A DNA stretch of 64,000 nt from Anaeromassilibacillus sp. An250 (GCF_002159845.1 NZ_NFJK01000007.1:1-64000); one strand, 5' to 3'. Positions 1 through 7,684 are shown, counted from the stretch's first letter. Made by a program: numbers and translations. The notes: generated by a model from the letters alone, not told the origin.

Positions 1-2
1 AA

Positions 3-104
3 CTTTCTACCCAAGCAGAAAAAGATGAAATTTTTTGGGAACATGTTGACCGCGTAGTGATCGATGAGCTCAAGATGCCTTTTGATAAGGAGGGGGAAGA
101 TTGA
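3..104 (+). CDS. C-terminal end of an unidentified phage protein (partial)
   Basis: An open frame enters from the left edge and ends at a TGA at 102-104. The 33 visible residues end in the acidic, charged tail MPFDKEGED. The stop overlaps the TTG start of the next gene by four bases, and the downstream ribosome-binding site (AGGAGGGGG) lies inside this frame, which is the usual spacing of translationally coupled phage genes. Too little is present to name a family. From its position before the late regulator it is probably an early or middle phage gene. Confidence 0.5.
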   Translation, partial: LSTQAEKDEIFWEHVDRVVIDELKMPFDKEGED

Positions 105-481
105 TAAAAAAAGAAGACCTTAATCAATACAGAGACATATGCGCAGAAATAGAGGAGATAAAAAAAGAAGCGCTACTCCCTGTTGCGGATACAGTGAGGG
201 GATCATCAGAAGAATACCCCTATACTGCACACACTGTAAAGATACAAGGAGTCGCGCAAAACGAAAGGGCTAAAAACCGAATAACATACTTACAAGAAAA
301 AAAGGAAGAGATAGAACGCGTTATTGATAGGATGCCAAACAGCAGGGCCCGAAGGATCGCATCTATGAGGATAAAAAAAGGAATGAGTTGGGACGCAATT
401 GCCGCGAAAATGGGGGGAGGAAGATCGCCGGACAGCGAAAGAAAAACTTATAGCAAAGCGCTTGAGATTGTCCTAAAATAA
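101..481 (+). CDS. DUF1492/ArpU-like phage late-gene transcription regulator
   Basis: This 126-residue protein begins at a TTG 4-7 bases after a strong AGGAGGGGG site. Its N-terminal two thirds are charged and probably coiled (EIEEIKKE, LQEKKEEIE). The C-terminal 40 residues form a helix-turn-helix of the sigma-factor region 4 type, with the family-typical phrase GMSWDAIAAKMGG. Small proteins of the DUF1492/ArpU group sit at the end of the early region of Firmicutes phages and switch on the packaging and structural genes. Position here, directly before the terminase block, fits. The family call rests on pattern and position; no residue-level catalytic evidence exists for such a regulator. Confidence 0.7.
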   Translation: MIKKEDLNQYRDICAEIEEIKKEALLPVADTVRGSSEEYPYTAHTVKIQGVAQNERAKNRITYLQEKKEEIERVIDRMPNSRARRIASMRIKKGMSWDAIAAKMGGGRSPDSERKTYSKALEIVLK

Positions 482-584
482 ATTCCGAAACTTCCACAAA
501 TTCCGAAAAATCCCAATATAATAAAAAATAGAGGGTTCATGGATATGTGCTCTTTTCATGCGCACCTCCTTTCATAATATTTTT

Positions 585-843
585 CTCCTTGGTCCATGCC
601 GTGCCGGGGGTCAGACCGGCGCGGCAGACATGCGGCAAAGAGTGTAATACCGGTGCAACTCCGGAAGGCCGCGCCAGGCGTTTGACGGTAATCGGGTGGC
701 GTAGATTACCGGAGCCGCAATGCCGCCGCTATGCAGAGGGCGGATTAGAAATACTGCGCTATCCGGCCCAGCGCCGGACAGAGGGAAACCGTCTTTGACG
801 GATGTTATATAAGCGCCTTACCAGTTGGTGGGGCGCTATTTTT
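585..843 (+). ncRNA. candidate structured phage RNA upstream of terS
   Basis: No convincing gene fills 482-862. The stretch is unusually rich in perfect inverted repeats, all on one scale: 618-625 with 668-675 (8 bp, GGCGCGGC), 650-653 with 661-664, 686-692 with 705-711 (7 bp, CGGTAAT), 723-727 with 739-743, 762-767 with 773-778 (6 bp), 789-793 with 797-801, and 812-817 with 832-837 followed by a T run. A CATAAT box at 573-578 could start a transcript near 585. The pattern suggests a separate folded RNA of about 250 bases that ends in its own terminator. It could instead be DNA structure at a packaging (pac/cos) site, or an untranslated leader of the late operon. Confidence 0.45.
812..843 (+). 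terminator. intrinsic terminator closing the structured stretch
   Basis: A six-base-pair stem (AGCGCC with GGCGCT) with a short inner ACC/GGT pairing is followed by ATTTTTA. It lies 20 bases before the ribosome-binding site of the next gene. It may end the candidate RNA, or act as an attenuator that the late regulator overcomes. Confidence 0.5.
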
Positions 844-862
844 ATACCTTGGAGGTGATCGG

Positions 863-1129
863 ATGCCGCTATGCCCGTTGGATGGCCATTGCGCCTACAA
901 TAATCGGAATGTTTGCGGGGTGGATTATTGCCTATTTCCTATCGGAGGATGCCCCCATGATCTGTTGCGAGACCCGCCGGGGGATCCGGTGCTGTACCGG
1001 CGGGCGCTGGGCGGCACGATCGCCGTGTTAGCCGCGATGGGGCGGCCGGAGGACGATGCAATACTGAAGAGGTTGAGGGAGCTATTCCGTACAAGTTTGG
1101 CAAGGCCCCAGGATAGGGGCGGTGGATGA
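863..1129 (+). CDS. small cysteine-rich phage protein
   Basis: The 88-residue product starts at ATG 863 after TTGGAGGTGAT and overlaps the terS start by four bases (ATGA). Five cysteines crowd the first 30 residues (positions 4, 10, 18, 23 and 30), with a histidine at 9, which suggests a metal-binding knuckle. The rest is helical and basic (LKRLRELFRTSLAR). I do not recognise a named family. Position immediately before the terminase genes suggests a role in packaging or late control, but that is inference only. Confidence 0.6.
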   Translation: MPLCPLDGHCAYNNRNVCGVDYCLFPIGGCPHDLLRDPPGDPVLYRRALGGTIAVLAAMGRPEDDAILKRLRELFRTSLARPQDRGGG

Positions 1130-1485
1130 TGGCTAACAACGAAAAAAATCTCGTTCCAATGAACCGCCGAACGAAGGAAGAACAGAGAAGGATTGCGAGT
1201 GCTGGCGGAAGGGCTTCGGGGGAAGCTAGACGGGCTAAAAAAACTATGCGAGAGTATGCAGACTTTCTGCTGTCTCTACCAGTTACAGACGGTAGAAAGT
1301 TCAACAAGCTGTCTCGGCTAGGGATCCCGCTGGAGGAAATTAATAACAAGATGGCCGTGATTGTTGCGTTGGTACAGGCAGCGCAAGCAGGGGATGTATC
1401 CGCCACAAAGGAATTGCGGAGCATCATCGGTGAAGACAATGTATTCGATAACAATGAGGGGGTGCAGATCATTGACGACCTATAA
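1126..1485 (+). CDS. terS: terminase small subunit-like protein
   Basis: The 119-residue product begins at ATG 1126 or 1129 behind GGGGCGGTGG. The N-terminus is strongly basic with a glycine-rich turn (RRIASAGGRASGEARRAKK), followed by helices and an acidic tail. Proteins of this type sit directly upstream of the PBSX-family large terminase in clostridial prophages and are taken as the DNA-recognition subunit of the packaging motor. It overlaps terL by 14 bases, so the two are translationally coupled. The call depends mostly on position and composition, because small terminases diverge quickly. Confidence 0.65.
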   Translation: MMANNEKNLVPMNRRTKEEQRRIASAGGRASGEARRAKKTMREYADFLLSLPVTDGRKFNKLSRLGIPLEEINNKMAVIVALVQAAQAGDVSATKELRSIIGEDNVFDNNEGVQIIDDL

Positions 1486-2725
1486 GCTCTCGGAGATCAT
1501 TTCCCCGGCGTTTGCCCAGTCCCACCGGGCTGTCAAATCCGGCTCCATCAATGAGCTGATCGAGAAGGGCGGACGCGGCGGTTGTAAAAGCAGCTATTGC
1601 AGCATTGAACTGCTCTTGCAGTTGTTAAAGCATCCAGAATGCCATGCGGTCGTTTTACGTAAAATTGGCAATACCCTTCGCAGCAGCGTCTATGCACAAA
1701 TCTGTTGGGCGATTGCAGAAATAGGGTTATCACAAAAGTTCCGATGTACGGTATCGCCGATGGAATGCACCTATCTCCCCACGGGGCAGAAGGTGCTCTT
1801 TTTTGGCTTGGACGATCCTGGAAAGCTTAAGTCCATTAAAGTGTCATTCGGTTATATAGGTATCGCCTGGTTTGAAGAACTTGACCAATTTTCAGGACCG
1901 GAAGAAGTCCGCAACGTGGAACAGTCGCTTTTTCGCGGCGGCGTTTATTCGTTGGCGCTTAAAAGCTTCAATCCGCCTGCGATGGCCCGTAATTGGGCGA
2001 ACCAGTATGCTTTGGAAAGAAAAACTGGAAAATTGGTACACCACAGCACTTACTTAGAGGTATCAACCGACTGGCTAGGGCCACGCTTTTTGGCGGATGC
2101 GGAACACCTACGCCATACCAATGAAACCGCCTATCGGCACGAGTATCTGGGCGAAGTAGTAGGCAGCGGAACGCAAGTGTTCGAGAATCTGAAATTAGAG
2201 CCCATCGATAACGGGACGATAGAGAAATTTGAACGACGGTTACACGGCATAGACTGGGGTTGGTATCCGGATCCGTGGGCATATAACGGGTGCAGTTACG
2301 ATGCCGCTCGCAGAACCTTGTACATATATGACGAACTAACACGGCGCAGAACAAGCAACCAAGATACTGCTCAATTGCTTATTGCCCGTGGTGTGTGTCA
2401 AGAGAGCGATCGAGAGGAATATCTGACAGCAGACAGCGCAGAAGAAAAGAGCTGCGGGGATTATCGTGCGATGGGACTGCCATGCCGTGGAGCAGAGAAA
2501 GGGCCGGGCAGCGTGAAGGCGGGCATGAAGTGGCTGCAAAGCCTTAGCTGTATCTGGATTGATCCGGTTCGGTGTCCGGATACCGCGAAAGAGTTCGGCG
2601 AATACGAGTACGAACGCGATAAAAAGACCGGTGAAGTCTTGGAGGGATACCCGGACGTAAATAATCACCATATCGACGCGGTGCGATACGCAACGAACCG
2701 AGTTTGGAAGAGGAGGGGCGCATGA
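1472..2725 (+). CDS. terL: phage terminase large subunit, PBSX-like
   Basis: The packaging motor ATPase and nuclease, 417 residues from TTG 1472, which is preceded by GAGGGGGTG. A Walker A loop lies at residues 33-41 (GGRGGCKSS), a Walker B at about 130-140 (GIAWFEELDQF), and nuclease acidic residues at D261 (GIDWGWYPDP), D321 (ADSAEEKS) and D402 (HHIDAVRYA). Length and domain order match Terminase_3 with its C-terminal nuclease. The base immediately before the P-loop lysine codes cysteine, where glycine, alanine or threonine is usual. An upstream in-frame ATG at 1361 exists but would lie deep inside terS, so I rejected it. Confidence 0.93.
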   Translation: MTTYKLSEIISPAFAQSHRAVKSGSINELIEKGGRGGCKSSYCSIELLLQLLKHPECHAVVLRKIGNTLRSSVYAQICWAIAEIGLSQKFRCTVSPMECTYLPTGQKVLFFGLDDPGKLKSIKVSFGYIGIAWFEELDQFSGPEEVRNVEQSLFRGGVYSLALKSFNPPAMARNWANQYALERKTGKLVHHSTYLEVSTDWLGPRFLADAEHLRHTNETAYRHEYLGEVVGSGTQVFENLKLEPIDNGTIEKFERRLHGIDWGWYPDPWAYNGCSYDAARRTLYIYDELTRRRTSNQDTAQLLIARGVCQESDREEYLTADSAEEKSCGDYRAMGLPCRGAEKGPGSVKAGMKWLQSLSCIWIDPVRCPDTAKEFGEYEYERDKKTGEVLEGYPDVNNHHIDAVRYATNRVWKRRGA

Positions 2726-2943
2726 TAAAGCGTTTTAATGTCTGGTTACGGGAACGGTTCTTACCGGAATGGGCCAGACGGCAGCTAGTAGAAGAGAATG
2801 AGAAATTAATAAAGCAATTGGCAGAGGAACGCAGGGAGATAAAACAGATGGAGGCATATATTCAAGGATTGCACGATGGACTACGCCGACAGCGGCAAGT
2901 AGTTATCCATAATCATGCAGTGAAAGGGGAAAGCGAAGAATGA
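2722..2943 (+). CDS. small coiled-coil phage protein between terL and portal
   Basis: The 73-residue product starts at ATG 2722, overlapping the terL stop (ATGA), after GAGGAGGGG. After a short basic aromatic N-terminus, residues 25-60 form one continuous charged heptad-like helix (ENEKLIKQLAEERREIKQME). Its own stop overlaps the portal start by four bases. Similar short coiled-coil proteins are found here in Firmicutes phages, but their job is unknown. A structural or portal-assembly role is a guess from position. Confidence 0.65.
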   Translation: MIKRFNVWLRERFLPEWARRQLVEENEKLIKQLAEERREIKQMEAYIQGLHDGLRRQRQVVIHNHAVKGESEE

Positions 2944-4319
2944 GCTTTTTCGGCGCCCTTTTTAATAACAAGATCTATCATTTTGAACAGGCATATCCAG
3001 GAGCGAAGGACTATACTACTCCGGCTATGCAGAAGGCCATCCAGGACTGGTTTCAATTGTATTTCGATAATGAAGTGACAGAAGAAGAGGATCCCTGCCA
3101 ACGGTTACCCTATACGATTGTAAATAAATTGGCACGGACCTGTTTTGCAGAATATGAAGTTACACCCGCAAAGGAAAATTCCTTTGCGACAGAAGTATTG
3201 AGAGGATTAGAGACCGTACGAAAAAAGGCCATGCAGCTCGCATTGATCGGTGGAGAGGCATGGTTAAAGCCAGTGCCAAGGCCCAATGGTTTTTCTTTTA
3301 CAGTGATGCGTCGGGATATGGTGGTAGTGTTAGGCCGGGGGGCGGATGGTGAAGCTACAGCCCTGGGAAGTGCAGAGATTACACAGCGGGACGGGAAGTT
3401 TTATACGCTACTGGAACGGCGTAGCTTGGATGAAGCAGGGAGACTGGTTATTGAAAACAAGCTGTATTGTAGTTGGGACGGCCAAAGTTTAGGCGTGCCA
3501 GCTGCGTTGGACACATTACCGGAATATGCGGATTTACAACCGGAGGCTGTGATCGGTGCAGTCGATGGGCTGGGCGTAATAAGCCTGCGTGTGCCGTTGG
3601 AAAACTGTGTGGACGGCAGCGCAGATGCAGTGAGCGTATATGCGGCAGCGGCCGGCCTGATCCATAATGTTAACCACAACGAACGGCAACTGAGCCGGGA
3701 ATTCGAGAACGGGGAAAGTCGGGTGTTTGCTTCTGCGGACATCTTAGACAAAAGGAAGAACGGCAAGCGGTGGCTTCCGCCCGGTTTATTCGTAGGGATT
3801 GACGACGATCTCAAAAATACGGGCGTAACCATTTTTTCTCCTGCATTGCGGCAAGAGAGCTTCTTGGCTCGCAAAAAGGAATATCTGCGGAATGTGGAGA
3901 GCTTGATCGGTTTAAAACGGGGGATTCTTGGAGAGGTGGAGGCGGCGCAACGTACCGCTACCGAGGTTACCAGCAGCCAAGGCGATTACAGCTTGACTAT
4001 ACAAGACCTGCAACAAATGTGGGAGAAGGCCGTACGGCAAGCATTTGTGGTATGTGGTAGATTGGGAACGCTGTATAAGGTTCAAGGAGCTGTAGAGTTG
4101 GATCCCGATCAATCTATTGCTATGGATTGGGGAAACGGCATTTTATACGACAAAGACAAAGAGTGGAGCCAAACCATGCAGTTAGTAAGTGCTGGAATGC
4201 TGCGGCCGGAGATCGCCCTGGCGTGGCATTATGGTTTACCTTGGGAAACGCCAAAAGATCTGGAATATGTGAGGATAAAGTATATGCCAGAAGTGGAGAG
4301 GATGACGGGTGATGAATAA
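2940..4319 (+). CDS. phage portal protein, SPP1 gp6-like
   Basis: This 459-residue protein would form the ring at the capsid vertex through which DNA is packaged and the tail attached. Its length, the early acidic segment (DNEVTEEEDPCQRLP), the central hydrophobic and tryptophan-containing block, and the late segment with GEVEAAQRTATEVTSSQGD, typical of SPP1-type portals (the TATEV and TSSQGD pieces), support the family. It follows the large terminase and precedes the minor capsid gene by two bases, the standard packaging-to-head order. The start ATG overlaps the preceding stop. Confidence 0.88.
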   Translation: MSFFGALFNNKIYHFEQAYPGAKDYTTPAMQKAIQDWFQLYFDNEVTEEEDPCQRLPYTIVNKLARTCFAEYEVTPAKENSFATEVLRGLETVRKKAMQLALIGGEAWLKPVPRPNGFSFTVMRRDMVVVLGRGADGEATALGSAEITQRDGKFYTLLERRSLDEAGRLVIENKLYCSWDGQSLGVPAALDTLPEYADLQPEAVIGAVDGLGVISLRVPLENCVDGSADAVSVYAAAAGLIHNVNHNERQLSREFENGESRVFASADILDKRKNGKRWLPPGLFVGIDDDLKNTGVTIFSPALRQESFLARKKEYLRNVESLIGLKRGILGEVEAAQRTATEVTSSQGDYSLTIQDLQQMWEKAVRQAFVVCGRLGTLYKVQGAVELDPDQSIAMDWGNGILYDKDKEWSQTMQLVSAGMLRPEIALAWHYGLPWETPKDLEYVRIKYMPEVERMTGDE

Positions 4320-4321
4320 TT

Positions 4322-5455
4322 ATGTTGACACCGGAACAAATCGAAGCTCTCCGAGACGCTGCCAGCCATATTACAGATCCGATAAATGATTATCTAATTG
4401 GAGATATTGCACGGCGTATTTCCGAGGCTGGGCAGCTTACCAGTACAGCGGCCTATGAGGTATGGATGGCGCAGCAGCTGGGAACATCACAAAGACAAGT
4501 AAAAAAGGAAGTGCGTAAAAGGTTAAAGGTTTCCAATCGTGAATTAAAAAAACTGATGGCACAGGCGGCGGAAGTGGGATATGATTTTGATTTGAAACGC
4601 CTACCTGTACAAGCGGTACCATTCCGCGCAAATGAAAGCTTGCAACAGATTGTTGCCGCAGCGGTTGAACTCGCCGGAAAGGATCTCAACAACATAACAC
4701 AGACGTTGGGAATGGTGGACCCTTTTGGAAAAGCGCTGCCTTTACAGGACGTATACAGATCCTGCACAGACTTTGCTTTTAAACAGGTCATTACAGGCGC
4801 TTCCGATTATAATACGGCGATCCGTACGGCTTGCGCCAATATCGCGAAATACGGCGTGAGGACCATTGATTATGAAAGCGGTGTACATACCTCGTTGGAA
4901 GCTGCTGTCCGGCGAAATATTATGGGCGGATTGGGTCTTATGAATGAACAAATCGAGCAGGTCAATCACGATGAAATGGGCTGCAATGGTTGGGAAATCA
5001 GCGCTCACGCCAACAGCGCGCCGGATCATGAACCAATCCAGGGGAAACAGTACAGCGATGCAGAGTATACGGCGTTAAACAACAGTCTTGTCCGCCGGAT
5101 TGGTACGCTGAATTGTGGTCATGTTGCCTTCCCCATTATTTTAGGAATCAACAGTCCGCAATATAGTGACGCCGAGCTTACGGATTTACGACGGCAGAAT
5201 GAGGTGGGAATTACCTATCAAGGGATACATTACACCGGATATGAAGCTACACAGATGCAGAGGAAGATAGAACGGTCTATCCGGATGCAAAAGAACCGCA
5301 TTCTAGTGGACAAGGCTACAGGCGATATAGATAAAAGGACGATCGATCAGATCAAGCTACGCCAATTGAACGAAGAATACCGGCGTTTTTCCCAGGCAGC
5401 GGGTTTACGGACAGAATCGGAACGGATGTGGATAGCCAAGACTAAAGAAATGTAA
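4322..5455 (+). CDS. phage minor capsid protein, gp7/Minor_capsid_2-like head protein
   Basis: A 377-residue head protein starting at ATG 4322. It has an N-terminal helical half and a C-terminal half containing ISAHANSAPDHEPIQG, LNCGHVAFPI and GINSPQYSDAEL. Those phrases are typical of minor capsid proteins in the phage_min_cap2 group, which follow the portal and enter the head in a few copies. The C-terminal 60 residues are basic and helical (MQRKIERSIRMQKNR). The histidine/cysteine-containing centre resembles the Mu gpF-like fold, but I cannot confirm that from sequence alone. Confidence 0.85.
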   Translation: MLTPEQIEALRDAASHITDPINDYLIGDIARRISEAGQLTSTAAYEVWMAQQLGTSQRQVKKEVRKRLKVSNRELKKLMAQAAEVGYDFDLKRLPVQAVPFRANESLQQIVAAAVELAGKDLNNITQTLGMVDPFGKALPLQDVYRSCTDFAFKQVITGASDYNTAIRTACANIAKYGVRTIDYESGVHTSLEAAVRRNIMGGLGLMNEQIEQVNHDEMGCNGWEISAHANSAPDHEPIQGKQYSDAEYTALNNSLVRRIGTLNCGHVAFPIILGINSPQYSDAELTDLRRQNEVGITYQGIHYTGYEATQMQRKIERSIRMQKNRILVDKATGDIDKRTIDQIKLRQLNEEYRRFSQAAGLRTESERMWIAKTKEM

Positions 5456-5552
5456 TGCTTAAATCTATTTTTGACCGGACCGAAGTCGTAAAACTACGGG
5501 ACCGCAGGGGAGGCAACCCCTGTTAACAAAGCGTAGCGGGGAAAGGGACAAT
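5456..5552 (+). other. short untranslated gap with small hairpins before the scaffold gene
   Basis: The gap between the minor capsid and scaffold genes contains two compact stems, CGTA-AAAC-TACG near 5488-5499 and CAGGGG/CCCCTG at 5505-5522, immediately upstream of the scaffold ribosome-binding site (GGGGAAAGGG). It may tune translation of the highly expressed scaffold and capsid genes. Confidence 0.3.
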
Positions 5553-6107
5553 ATGAAACGCGAATTTTTGCAAAACTTTAAAGTCGGCGATCAATCGTTG
5601 CCGAAGGAAATCATTGATGCAATTCTGGATGAGAATGGTAAGGACATCGAATCTGTAAAAGGTAAGTATGCGGATTATGATGCGATCAAAAAACAGCTCG
5701 ATGAGGCCAACAGAACGATTGACGGATTCAAAGACATGGACATTGATGCAGTGCGGAAAGAGGCGGCCGATTGGAAGCAAAAGGCAGAGCAGGCGGAAAG
5801 GGATGCCGCGGAAAAAATTGCAACGATCCAATTTGACGGACTTCTGGACAGAACCATTACAGGGGCAAGAGGCCGAAACACAAAGGCAATAAAAGCGCTT
5901 CTGGACCTTGATACGTTGAGGGCCAGCAAAAACCAGGAAACCGATGTGAAAGCCGCATTGGAGACTCTGAAAAAGGACAGCGGTTACCTGTTTGAAGACG
6001 CAGAAACCCCGCCGCCCTATGCAGGAGGAACTGGGACGCAGAAACCCGGATCTGGGTCGGATTCCGCATTGCGCAAAGCAATGGGACTGCCAGAGGCAGC
6101 AAAATAA
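5553..6107 (+). CDS. phage scaffold protein, gp20 family
   Basis: The 184-residue protein opens with MKREFLQNF, the usual beginning of gp20-type (phage minor structural protein GP20) scaffolds, then LPKEIIDAILDENGKDIE. The middle (about residues 40-95) is a long charged coiled coil, and the end is a flexible Gly/Pro/Ser tail (YAGGTGTQKPGSGSD) before a final helix. Scaffolds of this kind guide capsid shell assembly and then leave. The gene is 20 bases upstream of the major capsid gene, as expected. Confidence 0.87.
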   Translation: MKREFLQNFKVGDQSLPKEIIDAILDENGKDIESVKGKYADYDAIKKQLDEANRTIDGFKDMDIDAVRKEAADWKQKAEQAERDAAEKIATIQFDGLLDRTITGARGRNTKAIKALLDLDTLRASKNQETDVKAALETLKKDSGYLFEDAETPPPYAGGTGTQKPGSGSDSALRKAMGLPEAAK

Positions 6108-6127
6108 TTTAGAAATGAGGGAATCAA

Positions 6128-7009
6128 ATGGCAAACGCAATTGAACTGGCAAAGAAGTTTATCCCCATGCTGGATGAAGTGTACAAACTTTCTAGTCTGA
6201 CTGCTGTGCTGGACGGCGCGGCGGAATTGGCACAGCAGGGAGCTAATGCAAATGAACTGATTATACCAAAGCTGGATATGCAGGGATTGGGCGACTATAA
6301 CCGCAACAGTGGTTATGTGTCCGGCGACGTCACCTTGACCAATGAAACAGTCAAGTGTAATTTTGACCGTGGTCGGATGTTTACGGTCGATTATCTGGAT
6401 AACTTGGAGAGTGCAGGCATTGCTTTCGGCCGGCTGTCCGGTGAGTTCATCCGCACGAAAGTTGTTCCGGAATTGGACGCATTCCGATTTGCGACGTACG
6501 CTTCTGCCAGCGGTATTTCGAAAGTGGCTACCGGCGCAGCGCTTGCTGACGGCGCCGCAGTTGTAGCCGCTCTTAGAGCAGCCGTAAGTGAGATGGACGA
6601 AGACGAGGTTCCACAGACCGAACGTTATCTGTTTATCACTCCCACTTTACTGGGAATGGTACAGGATATGGATACGACCAAAAGCCGCGAAGTGCTGCAA
6701 AACTTTGCCGGAACGGTGAAGGTTCCTCAGACTCGTTTCTACACCGCCATTGAACAAAACGATGGCACCAGTAGCGGCGAAGAGGCCGGCGGCTACAAGA
6801 AGGGCACCGGCGCGGCGAATATTAATTTCATGATTATTCATAAAGCGGCGGTCATCCAGTTCCAGAAGCACGTTGCGCCAAAAATCATATCTCCAGAGCA
6901 GAATCAGACGGCCGACGCCTATAAATTTGGCTACCGCAATGTGGGAATTGCTGACGTGTACGAGAATAAGGTCGCGGGGATTTACCTGCACCATCAGGCC
7001 GCGGGCTGA
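6128..7009 (+). CDS. phage major capsid protein
   Basis: A 293-residue shell protein starting at ATG 6128 behind AATGAGGG. The N-terminus (ANAIELAKKFIPMLDEVYK) and the later phrases LIIPKLDMQGLGDYNR, DVTLTNETVKC, FDRGRMFTVDYLDN and VVPELDAFRFA are typical of the non-HK97-named major capsid proteins that accompany gp20 scaffolds in Clostridia and lactococcal-type phages. It ends with YKFGYRNVGIADVYENKVAGIYLH, of which the last part is a conserved C-terminal signature. Its place after the scaffold settles the call. Confidence 0.9.
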   Translation: MANAIELAKKFIPMLDEVYKLSSLTAVLDGAAELAQQGANANELIIPKLDMQGLGDYNRNSGYVSGDVTLTNETVKCNFDRGRMFTVDYLDNLESAGIAFGRLSGEFIRTKVVPELDAFRFATYASASGISKVATGAALADGAAVVAALRAAVSEMDEDEVPQTERYLFITPTLLGMVQDMDTTKSREVLQNFAGTVKVPQTRFYTAIEQNDGTSSGEEAGGYKKGTGAANINFMIIHKAAVIQFQKHVAPKIISPEQNQTADAYKFGYRNVGIADVYENKVAGIYLHHQAAG

Positions 7010-7010
7010 T

Positions 7011-7166
7011 ATGGGACGTTTGGTAGGCTTGACCTTTGAAGTGAAAGCGCCGGAAAAAGAAAGGGGCAGCAAGACGGATGGCAACCATAGACGAAAGACT
7101 CCTGGAACCGGACGGCAAGCCGGAAATTCGAGAGAACTTCAATCGGATTCTAAGCCTGTTCGATGA
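7011..7166 (+). CDS. possible 51-residue phage protein following the capsid gene
   Basis: An ATG one base after the capsid stop opens a frame beginning MGRLVGLTFEVKAPEKE. Very short proteins with this kind of opening (MGRL-GLTF and then charged) commonly follow the major capsid gene in Firmicutes phages. Here the second half is basic and overlaps the next gene (from 7078) by 89 bases in another frame. No strong ribosome-binding site precedes it apart from the capsid reading through. It could be real, or a decayed relative whose original stop was lost. Confidence 0.4.
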   Translation: MGRLVGLTFEVKAPEKERGSKTDGNHRRKTPGTGRQAGNSRELQSDSKPVR

Positions 7167-7317
7167 TGGAGGAGGTGTTCCCGGTCCACAAGGGGTAGGA
7201 ATTAAAAGTATCACGGGGACGATTGACGGAACCAATAAGCTCACCCTGGTTTTTACACTGACGGATGATAGTACGCAGACGGTGGAAGGAACCATCACGC
7301 CTCCCACGACGGTATAG
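7078..7317 (+). CDS. small head-fibre-like protein
   Basis: The 79-residue product starts at ATG 7078 after AAAGGGGCAGC. It has a helical N-terminus (EIRENFNRILSLFDD), a short collagen-like turn (GGGVPGPQGVGI) and a beta-rich C-terminal part ending in TITPPTTV. This arrangement (anchor helix, GPQG linker, beta domain) is seen in small head-decoration or head-fibre proteins encoded after capsid genes. I infer a surface position on the capsid; the family is not certain. Confidence 0.6.
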   Translation: MATIDERLLEPDGKPEIRENFNRILSLFDDGGGVPGPQGVGIKSITGTIDGTNKLTLVFTLTDDSTQTVEGTITPPTTV

Positions 7318-7330
7318 GAAGGCTGTTGAC

Positions 7331-7684
7331 ATGACAGATTACGCGTTCTATATGACAGTATATTTGGGCGACTCTATCCCGCAGGAGGACTTTGACCGGC
7401 TAGCAAAACGGGCGGAAGAGCAGATCGCCCGGTATAAGCGTATTTATCGGGTGGATGCGCCGGACGCGAATAGCGAAAATATGGCTATTTGTGCGATGGC
7501 CGACGCGTTGTACTATTTTGAAACTGCGCAGAATGGCGGGATCGTAACCAGCTCGTCGATTGGAAGCGTTTCCAGCAGCCAGAAGACCGATGCGATAGAC
7601 ATCAGCCCTAAAGCGCAGGCAGCAGAGCTGTATCGTTGTGCCTGTCAATATCTGGATATTTACCGGGGGTGCAGTCTATGTTAA
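7331..7684 (+). CDS. phage head-tail connector protein, gp6-like
   Basis: Start chosen at ATG 7331, giving 117 residues (MTDYAFYMTVYLG). It is a largely helical protein with a DFDRLAKRAEEQI segment near the start, a central MAICAMADALYYF helix, and a Ser-rich loop (SSSIGSVSS) before the final helices. These are the marks of gp6/gp15-like adaptor proteins that build the connector ring under the portal. A longer frame upstream would run into the preceding gene and lacks a ribosome-binding site. Confidence 0.75.
   Translation: MTDYAFYMTVYLGDSIPQEDFDRLAKRAEEQIARYKRIYRVDAPDANSENMAICAMADALYYFETAQNGGIVTSSSIGSVSSSQKTDAIDISPKAQAAELYRCACQYLDIYRGCSLC

Noticed and set aside
640-680. Cobalamin-riboswitch-like box (GGTGCAACTCCGG)
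   Set aside because: Only the GGTG...CTCC part resembles the B12 box; the other conserved elements are missing and no cobalamin gene is near.
547-798. 83-residue plus-strand frame across the folded stretch
   Set aside because: No ribosome-binding site, unusual Arg/Pro/Cys composition, and the sequence is better explained by base-paired stems.
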